This document shows positions 51,023-59,809 of a DNA stretch of 64,000 nucleotides, in pieces; within the stretch, counting starts at the first letter, position 1; the number at the start of each line of letters is the position of its first letter. The stretch covers positions 186,001 through 250,000 of the forward strand of contig JAXGPP010000008.1 of NCBI GenBank assembly GCA_040766885.1, given 5' to 3'. The notes under the pieces are model-generated. The model was given only the letters and a program-made list of their open reading frames with translations. It was not told where the DNA came from and ran no database searches. The position numbers and the translations under genes were made by a program. Origin of the DNA: JAXGPP01 sp040766885. Its GTDB lineage: Bacteria; Planctomycetota; Planctomycetia; Pirellulales; Thermoguttaceae.

Positions 51023-51670
51023 TCATTGCTTGGGGTAGCGCCTGCTGGTGGGCTCCATCCAGAATAGCACACCGCGCTTCGTCGAAATATCTCCTCTTTC
51101 CCACATAAATCGAATGATTTCGTCGGGGCGAAAAGTCTTCTGTGGACCAGTCGTCAGATGCGCTCCATCCCCCGGTCCCGGTCCGAGCTTCCATGTGGTG
51201 ATCGGGTAATCGAATAACTGGTCGGTCTCGGTGGCAACCTTCAAATGCGGAATACCGTCGTCACCATATTGAATGTCCCAGTGCAGGATCAGGTCCGCTC
51301 CTTGGGCCCAGTTGTTCATCGATAGACTCTTGGCGGGTTGGGGAAGCTCGAACTCTCCTTCGTCGGAAATGTCCCCCTCCCCAATATGCAGAAGAAACCG
51401 GTTGCCTGGCGGTATGTGGAGCCGGTAGCTGTTCCCCCAACTGCTGTCGCCACCTTCGATTCGCGAGACATGGATTAGCTTTTGGTCGGTGACCTCCAGA
51501 TAGCCATAGCGCCTGCGTGTCTCTTCAACCTCAGCTCTGGCCCGTTCCACTTCCACTCGGGCTTGTCTCAGCCAGCGTACCATGGTGACGTTGGACAGCA
51601 ACAACGCTGCAATCGTGACCGCCAAAATGAGCGTCAGTAGCGAAAACTGAGCTTTTCGCGTCTCCGTCAT
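51023..51670 (-). CDS. Cassette protein with QFSLLTL membrane anchor (first gene of the large array)
   Basis: A 215-residue protein. The N-terminus ETRKAQFSLLTLILAVTIAALLL is a variant of the SLRTL anchor, followed by a coiled coil (VRWLRQARVEVERARAEVEE). The rest is a soluble beta-rich domain (YRLHIPPGNRFLLHIGEGDI, KLGPGPGDGAHLTTGPQKTF, IIRFMWERGDISTKRGVLFW). Related planctomycete anchors-plus-beta-domain proteins are uncharacterised. It is the first gene after the platform and promoter copy 4, so under that promoter in the gene-array model. Confidence 0.8.
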   Translation of the reverse strand: MTETRKAQFSLLTLILAVTIAALLLSNVTMVRWLRQARVEVERARAEVEETRRRYGYLEVTDQKLIHVSRIEGGDSSWGNSYRLHIPPGNRFLLHIGEGDISDEGEFELPQPAKSLSMNNWAQGADLILHWDIQYGDDGIPHLKVATETDQLFDYPITTWKLGPGPGDGAHLTTGPQKTFRPDEIIRFMWERGDISTKRGVLFWMEPTSRRYPKQ

Positions 51671-51846
51671 GGGTTGTCACCCCTCAAGCTGAGGCTCCGT
51701 CGGCGCTCCGTCCGACGTCGGTGATGAAATCCGTGCCGCGCTGCTCGCCGCCAACGGTTCTCTAGTACATCGAGTGACCGCAAGTGCGGTCCGCGGCGCA
51801 GACTCCCTCCGCGTCGGTTGCGCGGACCCTTTCTGCGACCACTTCC

Positions 51847-51875
51847 ATGCTATACCACGAGCGGGGTTTTTCCAA
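51847..51875 (-). promoter_or_regulatory. Cassette-facing promoter, copy 4
   Basis: On the minus strand TTGGAA (51875-51870), 17 bp and TAGCAT (51852-51847). A leader hairpin TCCGCG-CAACCGA-CGCGGA lies downstream, and the AGAACCGTTGG site follows about 90 bases on, then the first gene of the large array. Confidence 0.6.
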
Positions 51876-52157
51876 GAGCAGCAGGGCCGTCGGAAGACGG
51901 CGGCCGTCGAGCCGGCCGTTCCTCTGCTCTCCCGGCGCAGTCCCTCACCCGGCAGGATACGCAGACTGTGCCGAATTCCGCCGCGTCCTTCACCCGGCCG
52001 GACGCTTCAGGGCCAGGTAGCGCCGCGTGATTTCCCGCTGCAAGAGCTGGTAAAAATCCGCGCTGGCGATCCGCTCCCGCTGCTCCGGCCTGAGCCCTCC
52101 TACTTCCAACTTCCAACTCCTAACTTCTGAATCCTGAATTCGTGAAAAGATTTCCTG

Positions 52158-52187
52158 TTGACATTTAGGCCACATATCATGTATATC
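52158..52187 (+). promoter_or_regulatory. Outward promoter of platform copy 2
   Basis: TTGACA (52158-52163), 18 bp and TATATC (52182-52187), in the same place and orientation as the stronger promoter at 21251. ATGTATA-TATCAG-type sequence around the -10 is shared by both loci. Confidence 0.55.
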
Positions 52188-52443
52188 AGTACACTAAAGC
52201 ATATCGGTCGTCCGACGCATCCGCGCCGGCCTCCGCAAAAGCCCCTCGCCGGGCTCCGCGCTTAACCTGCGCGCCTGCGCGATCGGACGCCACTGATTCA
52301 CCCACCACATGAAAGCTCCTGATCCATGCATCACTCGACTCACCACACAGGCTTCCACCCCATGTTCTTTCTTTCCACCCCGCCTTTCCAACCACACCTC
52401 CCCGGAGTTCTTTACAGATACCAGAAACCCCCAACCCCTCTAC

Positions 52444-52575
52444 GAACTTCAACACTCGACCCAAAAGACGTAGAAAACTTACGTCCACGTCCCAGGCGCG
52501 AAAACCATTCACCCCAACCACTTACCGCCACGCCCATCGCCCAAGTCAACCGAAACACCAGCCTAGGGCGTTTCG
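52444..52575. other. Conserved block plus hairpin, copy 2
   Basis: GAACTTCAACACTCGACCCA (52444-52463) and, 88 bases on, a CGAAAC/GTTTCG stem (52551-52575) with the same loop core as at 21508-21538 (GCC-AGGGC). The matched spacing supports one conserved element at both loci. Confidence 0.45.
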
Positions 52576-52596
52576 CATCAGCGGGGGGTACCGCTG

Positions 52597-52736
52597 CCAC
52601 CTGCCACCTGTCACCTGTCACCTGTCACCTGATCACTGACCACTGAAAGCTGATTGCTGAAAGCTGAAAGCTGATTGCTGAAAGCTGAAAGCTGATTGCT
52701 GAAGGCTGACCGCCGAAAGCTGACCCGCCGAAAGCT
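52597..52736. repeat. Tandem CACCTGT and AAAGCTGATTGCTG simple repeats
   Basis: First three to four CACCTGT/CCACCTG units, then about four units of GAAAGCTGATTGCTGAAAGC type with a period near 14-22. It lies between the platform and the Gfo/Idh gene and has no coding content. Confidence 0.85.
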
Positions 52737-52850
52737 CCCAACCCGCTCGCCGCTTGCGGCCGGCACCCCCCCCGAAATAGAATGGCAACGCAATGCCCGG
52801 TCTCGCGTCGAGAACGGCAGTTCGGTTTCTACGTCATACGGAGTCCATCA

Positions 52851-54134
52851 ATGCCTGACAGATCCATACGCGCGGAGCGGCGGCGGTTCCTCAAGACGGC
52901 CCTCGGGGCGGGCGCCGCGCTGGCGCTCCCCACGGTCATACCCGGTGCCGTGCTCGGCAAGGACGGCGCCGTCCCCCCGAGCGAGCAGATCGTCATGGGC
53001 GGCCTCGGCATCGGCGGCCGCGGCTCCTACGTCATCGGCTGCTTCATGGACCAGCCCGACGTGCGCTACATCGCCTGCGCCGACCCGCGGGCCGATCGCC
53101 GCGAGCGGACAAAGAACCAGATCGAAGGCAAGTACGGCGCCGGCAGTTGCACCACCTATGCCGATTTCCGCGAACTGCTCGCCCGCGACGACATCGACGC
53201 CGTGCTCATCACCACCGGCTCCAACTGGCACGCGCTGCTGTCGATCTACTCGGCCAAGGCCGGCAAAGACGTCTACTGCGAGAAGCCCTGCAGCAAGACG
53301 ATCATGGAAAGCGTGGCCCTGGCCGACGTCTTCCGCCGCACCGCCCGCGTGTTCCAGGGCGGAATGCAGCGCCGCAACCTCCCCCACTTCGCCTTCGCCG
53401 CCGAACTGGCCCGCCAGGGAAAGCTCGGCAAGCTCCAGGCGGTGCACGCCCATCCGGGCGGGCTCGGTACGAACATGAGCGGCTGGGCCGCCGAGCAGCC
53501 CGAGCCCCCCAAGGATGAAGTCGACTGGGACATGTACCTCGGACCCGCCGCTTGGCGGCCTTTCAATTCGGGCCTGCTCAACTCGGGCTTCGAAAAGGGC
53601 GGCGGAATGGTCGGCGGCGGCTGCCTCGAGTGGGGTTCGCACTGCATCGACATGTGCCAGTGGGCCAACCACGCCGATGAAACGGCCCCGGTTGAATACC
53701 ATCCGGCCGAAAACGACCAGGCGACCGCGCTCTATGCCAATGGGGTGAAACTGGTCGTCCGCAATGGCGGCTGGCTCCCGCTCGGCTCCTGCCCGGTCCG
53801 TTATGAAGGCGAAACCGGCTGGGTCGAGGCGGGCGACAGCGGCAAGCTGGCCCTCAGCTCTCCTTCCTTGCGCGGCGGGAAAACCATCCCCGAGATCGGC
53901 GGCTACCCCGCCACCTTCCACGTCCGCGACTTCCTCGACTGCGTCAAGTCGCGCGGCGAGCCGCGGGCAAATGCCCGGGTGGCATGCCAGACCCACATCG
54001 CCTGCCATGCCCTCAACATCGCCATTTTCCTGAACCGCACGTTGAAATACGATCCCGCGAAGAACGAGTTCATCGGCGACGAGGAAGCCAATCGCCTCCG
54101 CGGCGAGGCCATCCGCGATCCGTGGCACGTGTGA
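52851..54134 (+). CDS. Secreted Gfo/Idh/MocA-family oxidoreductase (Tat substrate)
   Basis: A 427-residue protein; ATG 52851 is preceded by CGGAG at 10 bases. AERRRFLKTALGAGAALALP is a twin-arginine signal. MGGLGIGGRGSYVIGCFMD is the nucleotide-binding loop, AVLITTGSNWHALLSIYSAK the Rossmann end, DVYCEKPCSKTIMESV the EKP signature, and CLEWGSHCIDMCQWANHADE the active-site His region. The next gene, coding for a HEAT-repeat protein, starts only 57 bases after the stop, so the two probably share a transcript. Likely a periplasmic sugar dehydrogenase; the substrate is not known. Confidence 0.9.
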   Translation: MPDRSIRAERRRFLKTALGAGAALALPTVIPGAVLGKDGAVPPSEQIVMGGLGIGGRGSYVIGCFMDQPDVRYIACADPRADRRERTKNQIEGKYGAGSCTTYADFRELLARDDIDAVLITTGSNWHALLSIYSAKAGKDVYCEKPCSKTIMESVALADVFRRTARVFQGGMQRRNLPHFAFAAELARQGKLGKLQAVHAHPGGLGTNMSGWAAEQPEPPKDEVDWDMYLGPAAWRPFNSGLLNSGFEKGGGMVGGGCLEWGSHCIDMCQWANHADETAPVEYHPAENDQATALYANGVKLVVRNGGWLPLGSCPVRYEGETGWVEAGDSGKLALSSPSLRGGKTIPEIGGYPATFHVRDFLDCVKSRGEPRANARVACQTHIACHALNIAIFLNRTLKYDPAKNEFIGDEEANRLRGEAIRDPWHV

Positions 54135-54191
54135 ACAAAACACGGTGCCCGGTTCTTTCGACCATAACCAACCGACGATGAACTCAACTAG

Positions 54192-56336
54192 ATGCGGTGC
54201 AATATGCGAGCAAACACGATGAAGACCAAAGTGATGGTGATCCTGGCCGTGCTCGTTGCGGCAGTAATGACGGCCGGCAATGCCCGTGCCGCGGAACAGA
54301 AGCAGGACCCGCTGCTCGAGGTGCTCCAGTCCGGCGCGCCGGCGGAGAAAGCGATTGCCTGCAAGCAACTGGCGATCTACGGCGACGCGAAAGCAGCGCC
54401 TGCCCTCGGCCTGCTCCTGGCCGACGAACAGCTCTCCTCCTGGGCGCGGATCGCCCTGGAAGCGATCCCCGGCGCGGCGACCGACGACGTCCTCCGCGAC
54501 GCGCTGGATCGCGTGCAGGGCCGCCTGCTGATCGGCGTAATCAATTCGCTTGGCGTTCGCCGCGACCCCAAGGCGGTCGAACCGCTGGTTAGTCTGCTTA
54601 AGAATGCCGACGTCGACGTGGCCTCGGCCGCGGCGGTCGCCCTCGGACACATCGGCGGCGACGAAGCCGCCGGCGCGCTCGAGCAGTCGCTCGCCGCGAC
54701 AGCCGCCCCGCTCCGTTCGGCGGCGGCCGAAGGGTGCATCCTCTGTGCCGAGCAGAAGCTGGCTGAAGCCAAGACGGTCGAGGCGATCAGGCTGCTTGGC
54801 GCGGTCCGCAAGGCCGACGTGCCGAAGCAGCGCGCGCTCGAAGCCGCCCGGGGGCTGATCGTCGCCCAGGGCAAAGACGGCATGCCGATCCTGGTCGAGT
54901 TGCTGCGGTCCAATGACAAGGCTGAGATTCAGCTCGCCTTCCGCGTGGTCCGCGAGCTTCCCGCGAAGGAAGTCACCGATTGCCTGATCGCCGAGTTGGG
55001 ACGCGCCGATGCCTCGCGGCAGGGCCTCATCATTCTCGCCCTGGCCGATCGCGGTGACGCGTCGGCACTGCCCGCCGTGCTCCAGGTCGCCAAAACCGGC
55101 CCGGAAGCGGCGCGAAGCGTTGCCCTTGCCGCGTTGGCGAAGCTGGGCGACGCCTCCTGCGTCCCCGTGCTGCTGGAAGCCGCTCTCGGCGGCAATGAAC
55201 CACTGGCGCAGACAGCGCTGACCGTCCTCGCCGACCTGCCCGGTTCGGAAGTCGACGCCGACCTGGCCGCCCGGCTGGCCCAGGCGCAAGGCAAGTCGCG
55301 CGCCATCCTCATCGACATCGCCGGGCGGCGCGCCATCGCCGCCGCCGTCCCCACGCTGCTCAAGGCGGCCGACGATCGCGATCCCCAGGTCCGCGCCGCG
55401 GCCCTCACTGCACTGGGTGCGACGATTGAGCTCAACGAACTGCCCGTGCTCATCGACCGGGTGGCCAAATCATCCAGCCCCGAGGATGCCGCCGCGGCCG
55501 AAAAGGCCCTTTCCGCTGCCCTGGAGCGGATGCCCGATCGCGACGCCGCCACGCAGAAGGTGCTCGCCGGCATGTCGTCGGTCTCCGTGCCCGTGAAGTG
55601 CCGCTACCTCGAGATCCTCAGCACCGTCGGCGGACCCGCGGCGCTTCGTGCCGTGGGCGCGGCCGCCAAAGACGCCGATCCGCAACTCCAGGATACCGGC
55701 AGCCGGCTGCTGGGCGACTGGATGGATCTCGCCGCGGCGCCGGTCCTCTTGGACCTCGCCAAGAATGCGGCCGACGATCGCTACAAGATCCGCGCCATGC
55801 GCGGCTACATCCGCATGCTGCGGCAGTTCGACATCCCCAACGAGGAACGTGCCCGCATGTGCCGCCTCGCCCTGGCCGCCGCACAACGGGTTGAGGAGAA
55901 GAAGCTCATCCTCGAGGTCGTCAACCGCAATCCCAGCGGTGAGATGCTCGCCCTGGCGCTCGACATGGCCAAGATCCCCGAACTCAAGAACGAGGCCGTC
56001 GCCGCCGCGCTCTTGATCGCCGACCAGACCGGCAGCCAGTCCGCCGAGTTGCGGAAGATGCTCACCGAGATGGGCCACGGCATCGTGAAGATCGAGATCA
56101 TCAAGGCCGAGTACGGCGCCGGGTCGAAAGTCAAGGACGTGACCACGATCCTCCGCAAGCACGTGCACGACTTCCCGGTGATCATCCTGCCGTCGCCAAG
56201 CTACAACTCGACCTTCGGCGGCGACCCGGCCCCCGGCGTCGTCAAGCACCTCAAGGTCCAGTACCGCATGGACGGCAAACTCGGTGAGGCATCCTTCGCG
56301 GAAAACGCCTCCATCCAACTCCCCAAGCCGCAGTAG
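54192..56336 (+). CDS. Secreted HEAT-repeat protein
   Basis: A 714-residue exported protein. Start candidates are ATG 54192, 54204 and 54219; the last gives the usual signal peptide (KTKVMVILAVLVAAVMTAGNARA), but no start has a clear ribosome site. The body is a long HEAT/armadillo-like solenoid with ~12 or more repeats of two helices each (AKAAPALGLLLADEQLSSWA, DPKAVEPLVSLLKNADVDVA, GDASALPAVLQVAKTGPEA, DRDPQVRAAALTALGATIEL). The last ~85 residues (GIVKIEIIKAEYGAGSKVKD, FGGDPAPGVVKHLKVQYRMD) form a small beta domain that often accompanies HEAT repeats in planctomycetes. It could act as a protein or ligand scaffold for the adjacent dehydrogenase. Confidence 0.87.
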   Translation: MRCNMRANTMKTKVMVILAVLVAAVMTAGNARAAEQKQDPLLEVLQSGAPAEKAIACKQLAIYGDAKAAPALGLLLADEQLSSWARIALEAIPGAATDDVLRDALDRVQGRLLIGVINSLGVRRDPKAVEPLVSLLKNADVDVASAAAVALGHIGGDEAAGALEQSLAATAAPLRSAAAEGCILCAEQKLAEAKTVEAIRLLGAVRKADVPKQRALEAARGLIVAQGKDGMPILVELLRSNDKAEIQLAFRVVRELPAKEVTDCLIAELGRADASRQGLIILALADRGDASALPAVLQVAKTGPEAARSVALAALAKLGDASCVPVLLEAALGGNEPLAQTALTVLADLPGSEVDADLAARLAQAQGKSRAILIDIAGRRAIAAAVPTLLKAADDRDPQVRAAALTALGATIELNELPVLIDRVAKSSSPEDAAAAEKALSAALERMPDRDAATQKVLAGMSSVSVPVKCRYLEILSTVGGPAALRAVGAAAKDADPQLQDTGSRLLGDWMDLAAAPVLLDLAKNAADDRYKIRAMRGYIRMLRQFDIPNEERARMCRLALAAAQRVEEKKLILEVVNRNPSGEMLALALDMAKIPELKNEAVAAALLIADQTGSQSAELRKMLTEMGHGIVKIEIIKAEYGAGSKVKDVTTILRKHVHDFPVIILPSPSYNSTFGGDPAPGVVKHLKVQYRMDGKLGEASFAENASIQLPKPQ

Positions 56337-56350
56337 CACCGCTACAGCAA

Positions 56351-56446
56351 CAACTGTCGCCTTTCGCTCCTGCGAAAGAGAAGCCCAGCAACTGTCGCCT
56401 TTCGCTCCCGCGAAAGTACATTCTTTCGCGGAACAGAAGGCAACGA
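56351..56446. repeat. Palindromic intergenic repeat, CTTTCGC...GCGAAAG type
   Basis: CAACTGTCGCCTTTCGCTCC occurs at 56351 and again at 56389, each followed by GCGAAAG so that CTTTCGC pairs with GCGAAAG. The second copy is followed by CTTTCGCGG and AGAAGGCAACG, a nearly full inverted copy, so 56389-56446 forms one long imperfect hairpin. It lies between the convergent HEAT and PQQ genes and may end both transcripts. Confidence 0.75.
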
Positions 56447-56482
56447 TATTCGGCAACTCGATTGCCTTGCTCAACCTAAGTG

Positions 56483-59400
56483 CTATTCACCTGCCGCCGG
56501 CTCTGCAGGGGACTCGCTCCCCTGCAGGGCCAGCCAGGCGTGCATCTGGTAACTGCACGCGCACTTGGCCGAGGCATCGGGTACAAGCACCATTCCGCCC
56601 GCTGGCACGGCGTTGAACCAGCAGCCCGGCCGCATGCCGCCGAAGTTTTCCGTCCCCGCGTCCCGCGTCAAATCGCGATAACCCAGCGTGGCCGAGCGGA
56701 AGAGGACAAGATTGCGGCTGCCGCAGAACTGCCCGCAGCCATAACTCCGCACGATCTCCAGCGGCAACGGCTTGCCCGTCCTCAGATCCCACGTGCCCCC
56801 TTCGGCGATGATCCGATCGCCGTTGATGATCGGCCGCGTCGTATAGGTCGCCGTCTGATCCCAAAGGCGTTCGCCCGTCTTCACATCGAACGCCGCCATG
56901 CGTCCGCCGACCTCCGACGGCAGGCGGAAGAAGTTGTGCCGCACCGCCTGGTAATAGAGCAGCAGAATTCCCTGTTCGCCGCTGACGCCGGTCTGCGTGC
57001 CGAAGATGTCCTCAGCGGTCTTCCAGATCGGTTCACCGCTCGCGGCGCTCAGCGCCACCAGCGTGCCGCCCGGATGTTCGCCCGGCGCCAACTTCGGGCG
57101 GTGCTTGCCGTTCGGCCGCGGATCGTCGATCCGGTCCGCCGGCGCGATCGGCCGGTCGACAAAGTACACGCGGTCGTCGGCAATCGAGATCGTGTTGTTG
57201 CGGATCGAGTGCTCCGGCCGGTACTGCCACAGCACCTCGCCCGTCGCCGCATCGAGCGCAAACAACAGCACCGACTCGGTGGATAACTGAATATCGCCAT
57301 ACCGCGGACTGACTTTGTGCTTCTCGTTCGCGACCGTGCCCAGCAACTTGCCGTTGCTATAAGCCAGGTAACCCCAATCGCGATTCTCGTCCTCTGCGGA
57401 GACGGGCGTCTTGAACTCGCCGAGCGTCTTACCGGTGGCCAGGTCGAGCCGCCGGCAGCGATCGGAGAAACGCGCGTAAACGCTGTCATCGCTCAGGCAG
57501 AACGTCCCGCCCGTGTCGCCCACGCCCACATCGTGATGCACCCCGTCATAGTCCCGTAGCACGCCCTCGATGCGGTGCGTCCACAGCGTGCGGCCGTTAT
57601 AGGCATCCAGCGCGATCAGCCCGTCCACGCCCTCGGCCACCAGGTAGCCCTGGTTGAACAACGGCGCGGGTCCCTGTCCATGTCGGTCGGGCAACTCGAA
57701 ATCCAGTTCTCGGTACCATCGCGCCGAGAGCGGCCCTGCGATGGCATCGGCCGAGCAGAGCGTATTGGCGGCGTCGGCATTCTGGTGCGTCCAGCTTCCG
57801 GCCCCCTCCAGCGGTCCGCGACGTTCCACCGTGAGATTGCCCGCCGCCCCCAGGCAGGCGATCCCTCCGAACGGTCGCTGCAGCCGAAGCAGTGTCTCCG
57901 GCGCAAGTCGTGCCTCTCCATCGGCCAGGCCGCGGGCCGAAACGATCAGGTTTGCCAGGTGCTGCGGGAAAGGCGGATCGCTCGGATCGGCCTGGTAGAC
58001 GGTCACGCGCGTGCCGTAGAGCCCGGCCGCCTGCAACCTGGCCCGCGCCGCCGCGACCTTCACCGGGTCGTCCTCCACCGCAAGTACCACCAGCGACGAT
58101 CGCCTCGCCAGTTCCAGCGACAACTCCCCCTCCTGGCAACCCAGATCGAGACAGATGCCCGACTCTACACTGCTCCGCTCGAGGATTTCGGCCGCCGCCT
58201 TGGCGTAGTGGATTTGCGATCCATCTGTGGGGCTGGCCGCCTTCGCAGGCGTGTCCTGCACTTCAGCCGCCGGCTGGCCGGACGCATCGAAACAGTACAG
58301 CCGTCCCGCGTCGGTGCTAACCAGAAGCCGTCCATCGGCCACCGCGAGCCCCAGCGCCCGTCCCGCGACCGCATTGGACCAGCGGACTCGCCTGTTGGCC
58401 ACATCGACGACCCGAACCCAACCATCGCCGCCGCACACCGCCTCCTCTCCGGCGACAATCACCTCCACGTCCTTCTCCGCGGAGGTAGGGAGGAACGGGT
58501 TCGTACCGGCCCCGGCGCGCTCGATATCCGGCCGGGTCTGCGCGATGTGCTGATTGATGGAGGCCGGGCGGCTGTCGGGCTCCTCGACCTGGAAACGCAT
58601 TCGCGCCTCGTAGATGTCGCGGAGCCGCGGCAACGCCAATGCCTGCTGGAAGCTGTCCGGTGGAACATCGTCGGCAAAAGCGATCTCGGCAACCGGTTCC
58701 AGGCCGCGGAATCGGATCGGCTGCCCTTTGCGGTCGCGCCGCTCGATGTCTTTCCAGCCAAAGGCGGCCAAGTCGCTGCCGTTCGACTGCACCAGGCCGC
58801 CGGCGCTGGTGCTGACTACGCCCCTCCCGCAGCGCACCGCAAGGTCTCCTGATTCCTTCTCGAAGAGGAATCCGCCATTGAAGAAATATCGGTCGACGAG
58901 CATCGCCCGGCTGCCGCCGATGGTGTGATTCTGCTGCAGGTGATAGTAGAGCAGTTCGCCGTCGTTGCGGCGGAATACGGCGGGCACCGCGCGACCGGTG
59001 GGCACGTAGATCCGCTCTTCGTCGGCCAGGAGGTAGCCCTGGGGAGCGACGCCGCTCCGCGCCGTAGCCCCGCCGTGGGGCTGACCGATTTCAATGTCTC
59101 CGGCGCGGTCGTTCGTCCACAGCACCTCGCCGGTCGCAGCGCGAAGAGCGTGCAAAAAGACGCCGTCGGTCGGCCAGATCCCGGCGGTGAAGTACACCAC
59201 GTCGTCCAGCACGACGGGCCCGCCGCGAATCGGCCAGCGGGAGATCAGCCGCTCGTTGCCCAGGCACAAGCGGTCGTCCGGTCCACCGCGATATCGCCAG
59301 AGGACGCGACCGTCGTCGATCGACAGGGCGTAAAGCCAGCCGTCGTCGCTGGCCACGAACAGCCGATCGCGCCACGCCGTCGGGGCGAACCGGACCGGAC

Positions 59401-59740
59401 CGGCCGCCGTGAACTGCCACCGCACTCGGCCCGTGTCGGCTTCGAGCGCGATCACCCGGTCATCGGCCGAAGTGCCGAACGCCACGGTCTGGCCCAAGAT
59501 GATCGGATGCTGCACCAGATCGAAGTTCACGCGATTCGACGCCGGCCATGCCGGCCGCGGCCTCGCCTGGCAGGAAAACGACCAGCGAAGCGACAGGTTC
59601 TCCGGCAAGCGATCCGATGTGTAACCGCTTCGCGCCGCGTCGCCGCGGTACGTGGGCCAGTCGGTGGCGAGCACGGCGGGCGAGAAACGCAGGAGTCCCG
59701 CGCACAGCACGATCAGTATGGGTAGTGGCTTGCGCACCAT
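56483..59740 (-). CDS. Secreted PQQ-type beta-propeller with inserted SAM methyltransferase domain
   Basis: A 1085-residue protein; ATG 59740 has AGGAG seven bases upstream. Signal peptide PLPILIVLCAGLLRFSPAVLA. The first ~480 residues are PQQ-like blades: DWPTYRGDAARSGYTSDRLP, VIALEADTGRVRWQFT, LYALSIDDGRVLWRYRGG, LHALRAATGEVLWTND. Residues ~530-650 hold a class I methyltransferase: GICLDLGCQEGELSLELARR (motif I), VLAVEDDPVKVAAARARLQA, and VTVYQADPSDPPFPQHLANL. Propeller blades then resume (LIALDAYNGRTLWTHRIEG, LFALDAATGEVLWQYRPEH, MAAFDVKTGERLWDQTATY) to the end. The combination suggests an exported multidomain protein; what a SAM-type fold does outside the cytoplasm is unclear, and it may have lost methyltransferase activity. 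Confidence 0.87.
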   Translation of the reverse strand: MVRKPLPILIVLCAGLLRFSPAVLATDWPTYRGDAARSGYTSDRLPENLSLRWSFSCQARPRPAWPASNRVNFDLVQHPIILGQTVAFGTSADDRVIALEADTGRVRWQFTAAGPVRFAPTAWRDRLFVASDDGWLYALSIDDGRVLWRYRGGPDDRLCLGNERLISRWPIRGGPVVLDDVVYFTAGIWPTDGVFLHALRAATGEVLWTNDRAGDIEIGQPHGGATARSGVAPQGYLLADEERIYVPTGRAVPAVFRRNDGELLYYHLQQNHTIGGSRAMLVDRYFFNGGFLFEKESGDLAVRCGRGVVSTSAGGLVQSNGSDLAAFGWKDIERRDRKGQPIRFRGLEPVAEIAFADDVPPDSFQQALALPRLRDIYEARMRFQVEEPDSRPASINQHIAQTRPDIERAGAGTNPFLPTSAEKDVEVIVAGEEAVCGGDGWVRVVDVANRRVRWSNAVAGRALGLAVADGRLLVSTDAGRLYCFDASGQPAAEVQDTPAKAASPTDGSQIHYAKAAAEILERSSVESGICLDLGCQEGELSLELARRSSLVVLAVEDDPVKVAAARARLQAAGLYGTRVTVYQADPSDPPFPQHLANLIVSARGLADGEARLAPETLLRLQRPFGGIACLGAAGNLTVERRGPLEGAGSWTHQNADAANTLCSADAIAGPLSARWYRELDFELPDRHGQGPAPLFNQGYLVAEGVDGLIALDAYNGRTLWTHRIEGVLRDYDGVHHDVGVGDTGGTFCLSDDSVYARFSDRCRRLDLATGKTLGEFKTPVSAEDENRDWGYLAYSNGKLLGTVANEKHKVSPRYGDIQLSTESVLLFALDAATGEVLWQYRPEHSIRNNTISIADDRVYFVDRPIAPADRIDDPRPNGKHRPKLAPGEHPGGTLVALSAASGEPIWKTAEDIFGTQTGVSGEQGILLLYYQAVRHNFFRLPSEVGGRMAAFDVKTGERLWDQTATYTTRPIINGDRIIAEGGTWDLRTGKPLPLEIVRSYGCGQFCGSRNLVLFRSATLGYRDLTRDAGTENFGGMRPGCWFNAVPAGGMVLVPDASAKCACSYQMHAWLALQGSESPAEPAAGE

Positions 59741-59809
59741 TTGTGCTCCTGAAAGACGCGATGGATGGTCGCCGGACAGTCTACGGCAAGAAGATCGCCC
59801 CCGGCCAGA

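Larger units (their letters stand above)
51750..52591. repeat. Array 'platform', copy 2 (paralogous to 20822-21545)
   Basis: The DNA upstream of the first gene of the large array. Going away from the array: AGAACCGTTGG at about 51750; promoter leader; ~200 bp with minus-strand ITRRYLALK translation; a short CTTCCAACTTCCAACTCC repeat; a TTGACA promoter (52158); a pyrimidine-rich stretch; the GAACTTCAACACT block (52444); and the GAAAC...GTTTC hairpin (52551-52575). It is longer than copy 1 by about 110 bases, mainly in the pyrimidine-rich part. No recombinase frame is visible. Confidence 0.7.

Noticed and set aside
52186..52521. A 111-codon minus-strand frame in platform copy 2
   Set aside because: It spans a G-rich, low-complexity stretch; only a short part is similar to platform copy 1, and no start signal is evident. 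Reported as an uncharacterised conserved block instead.
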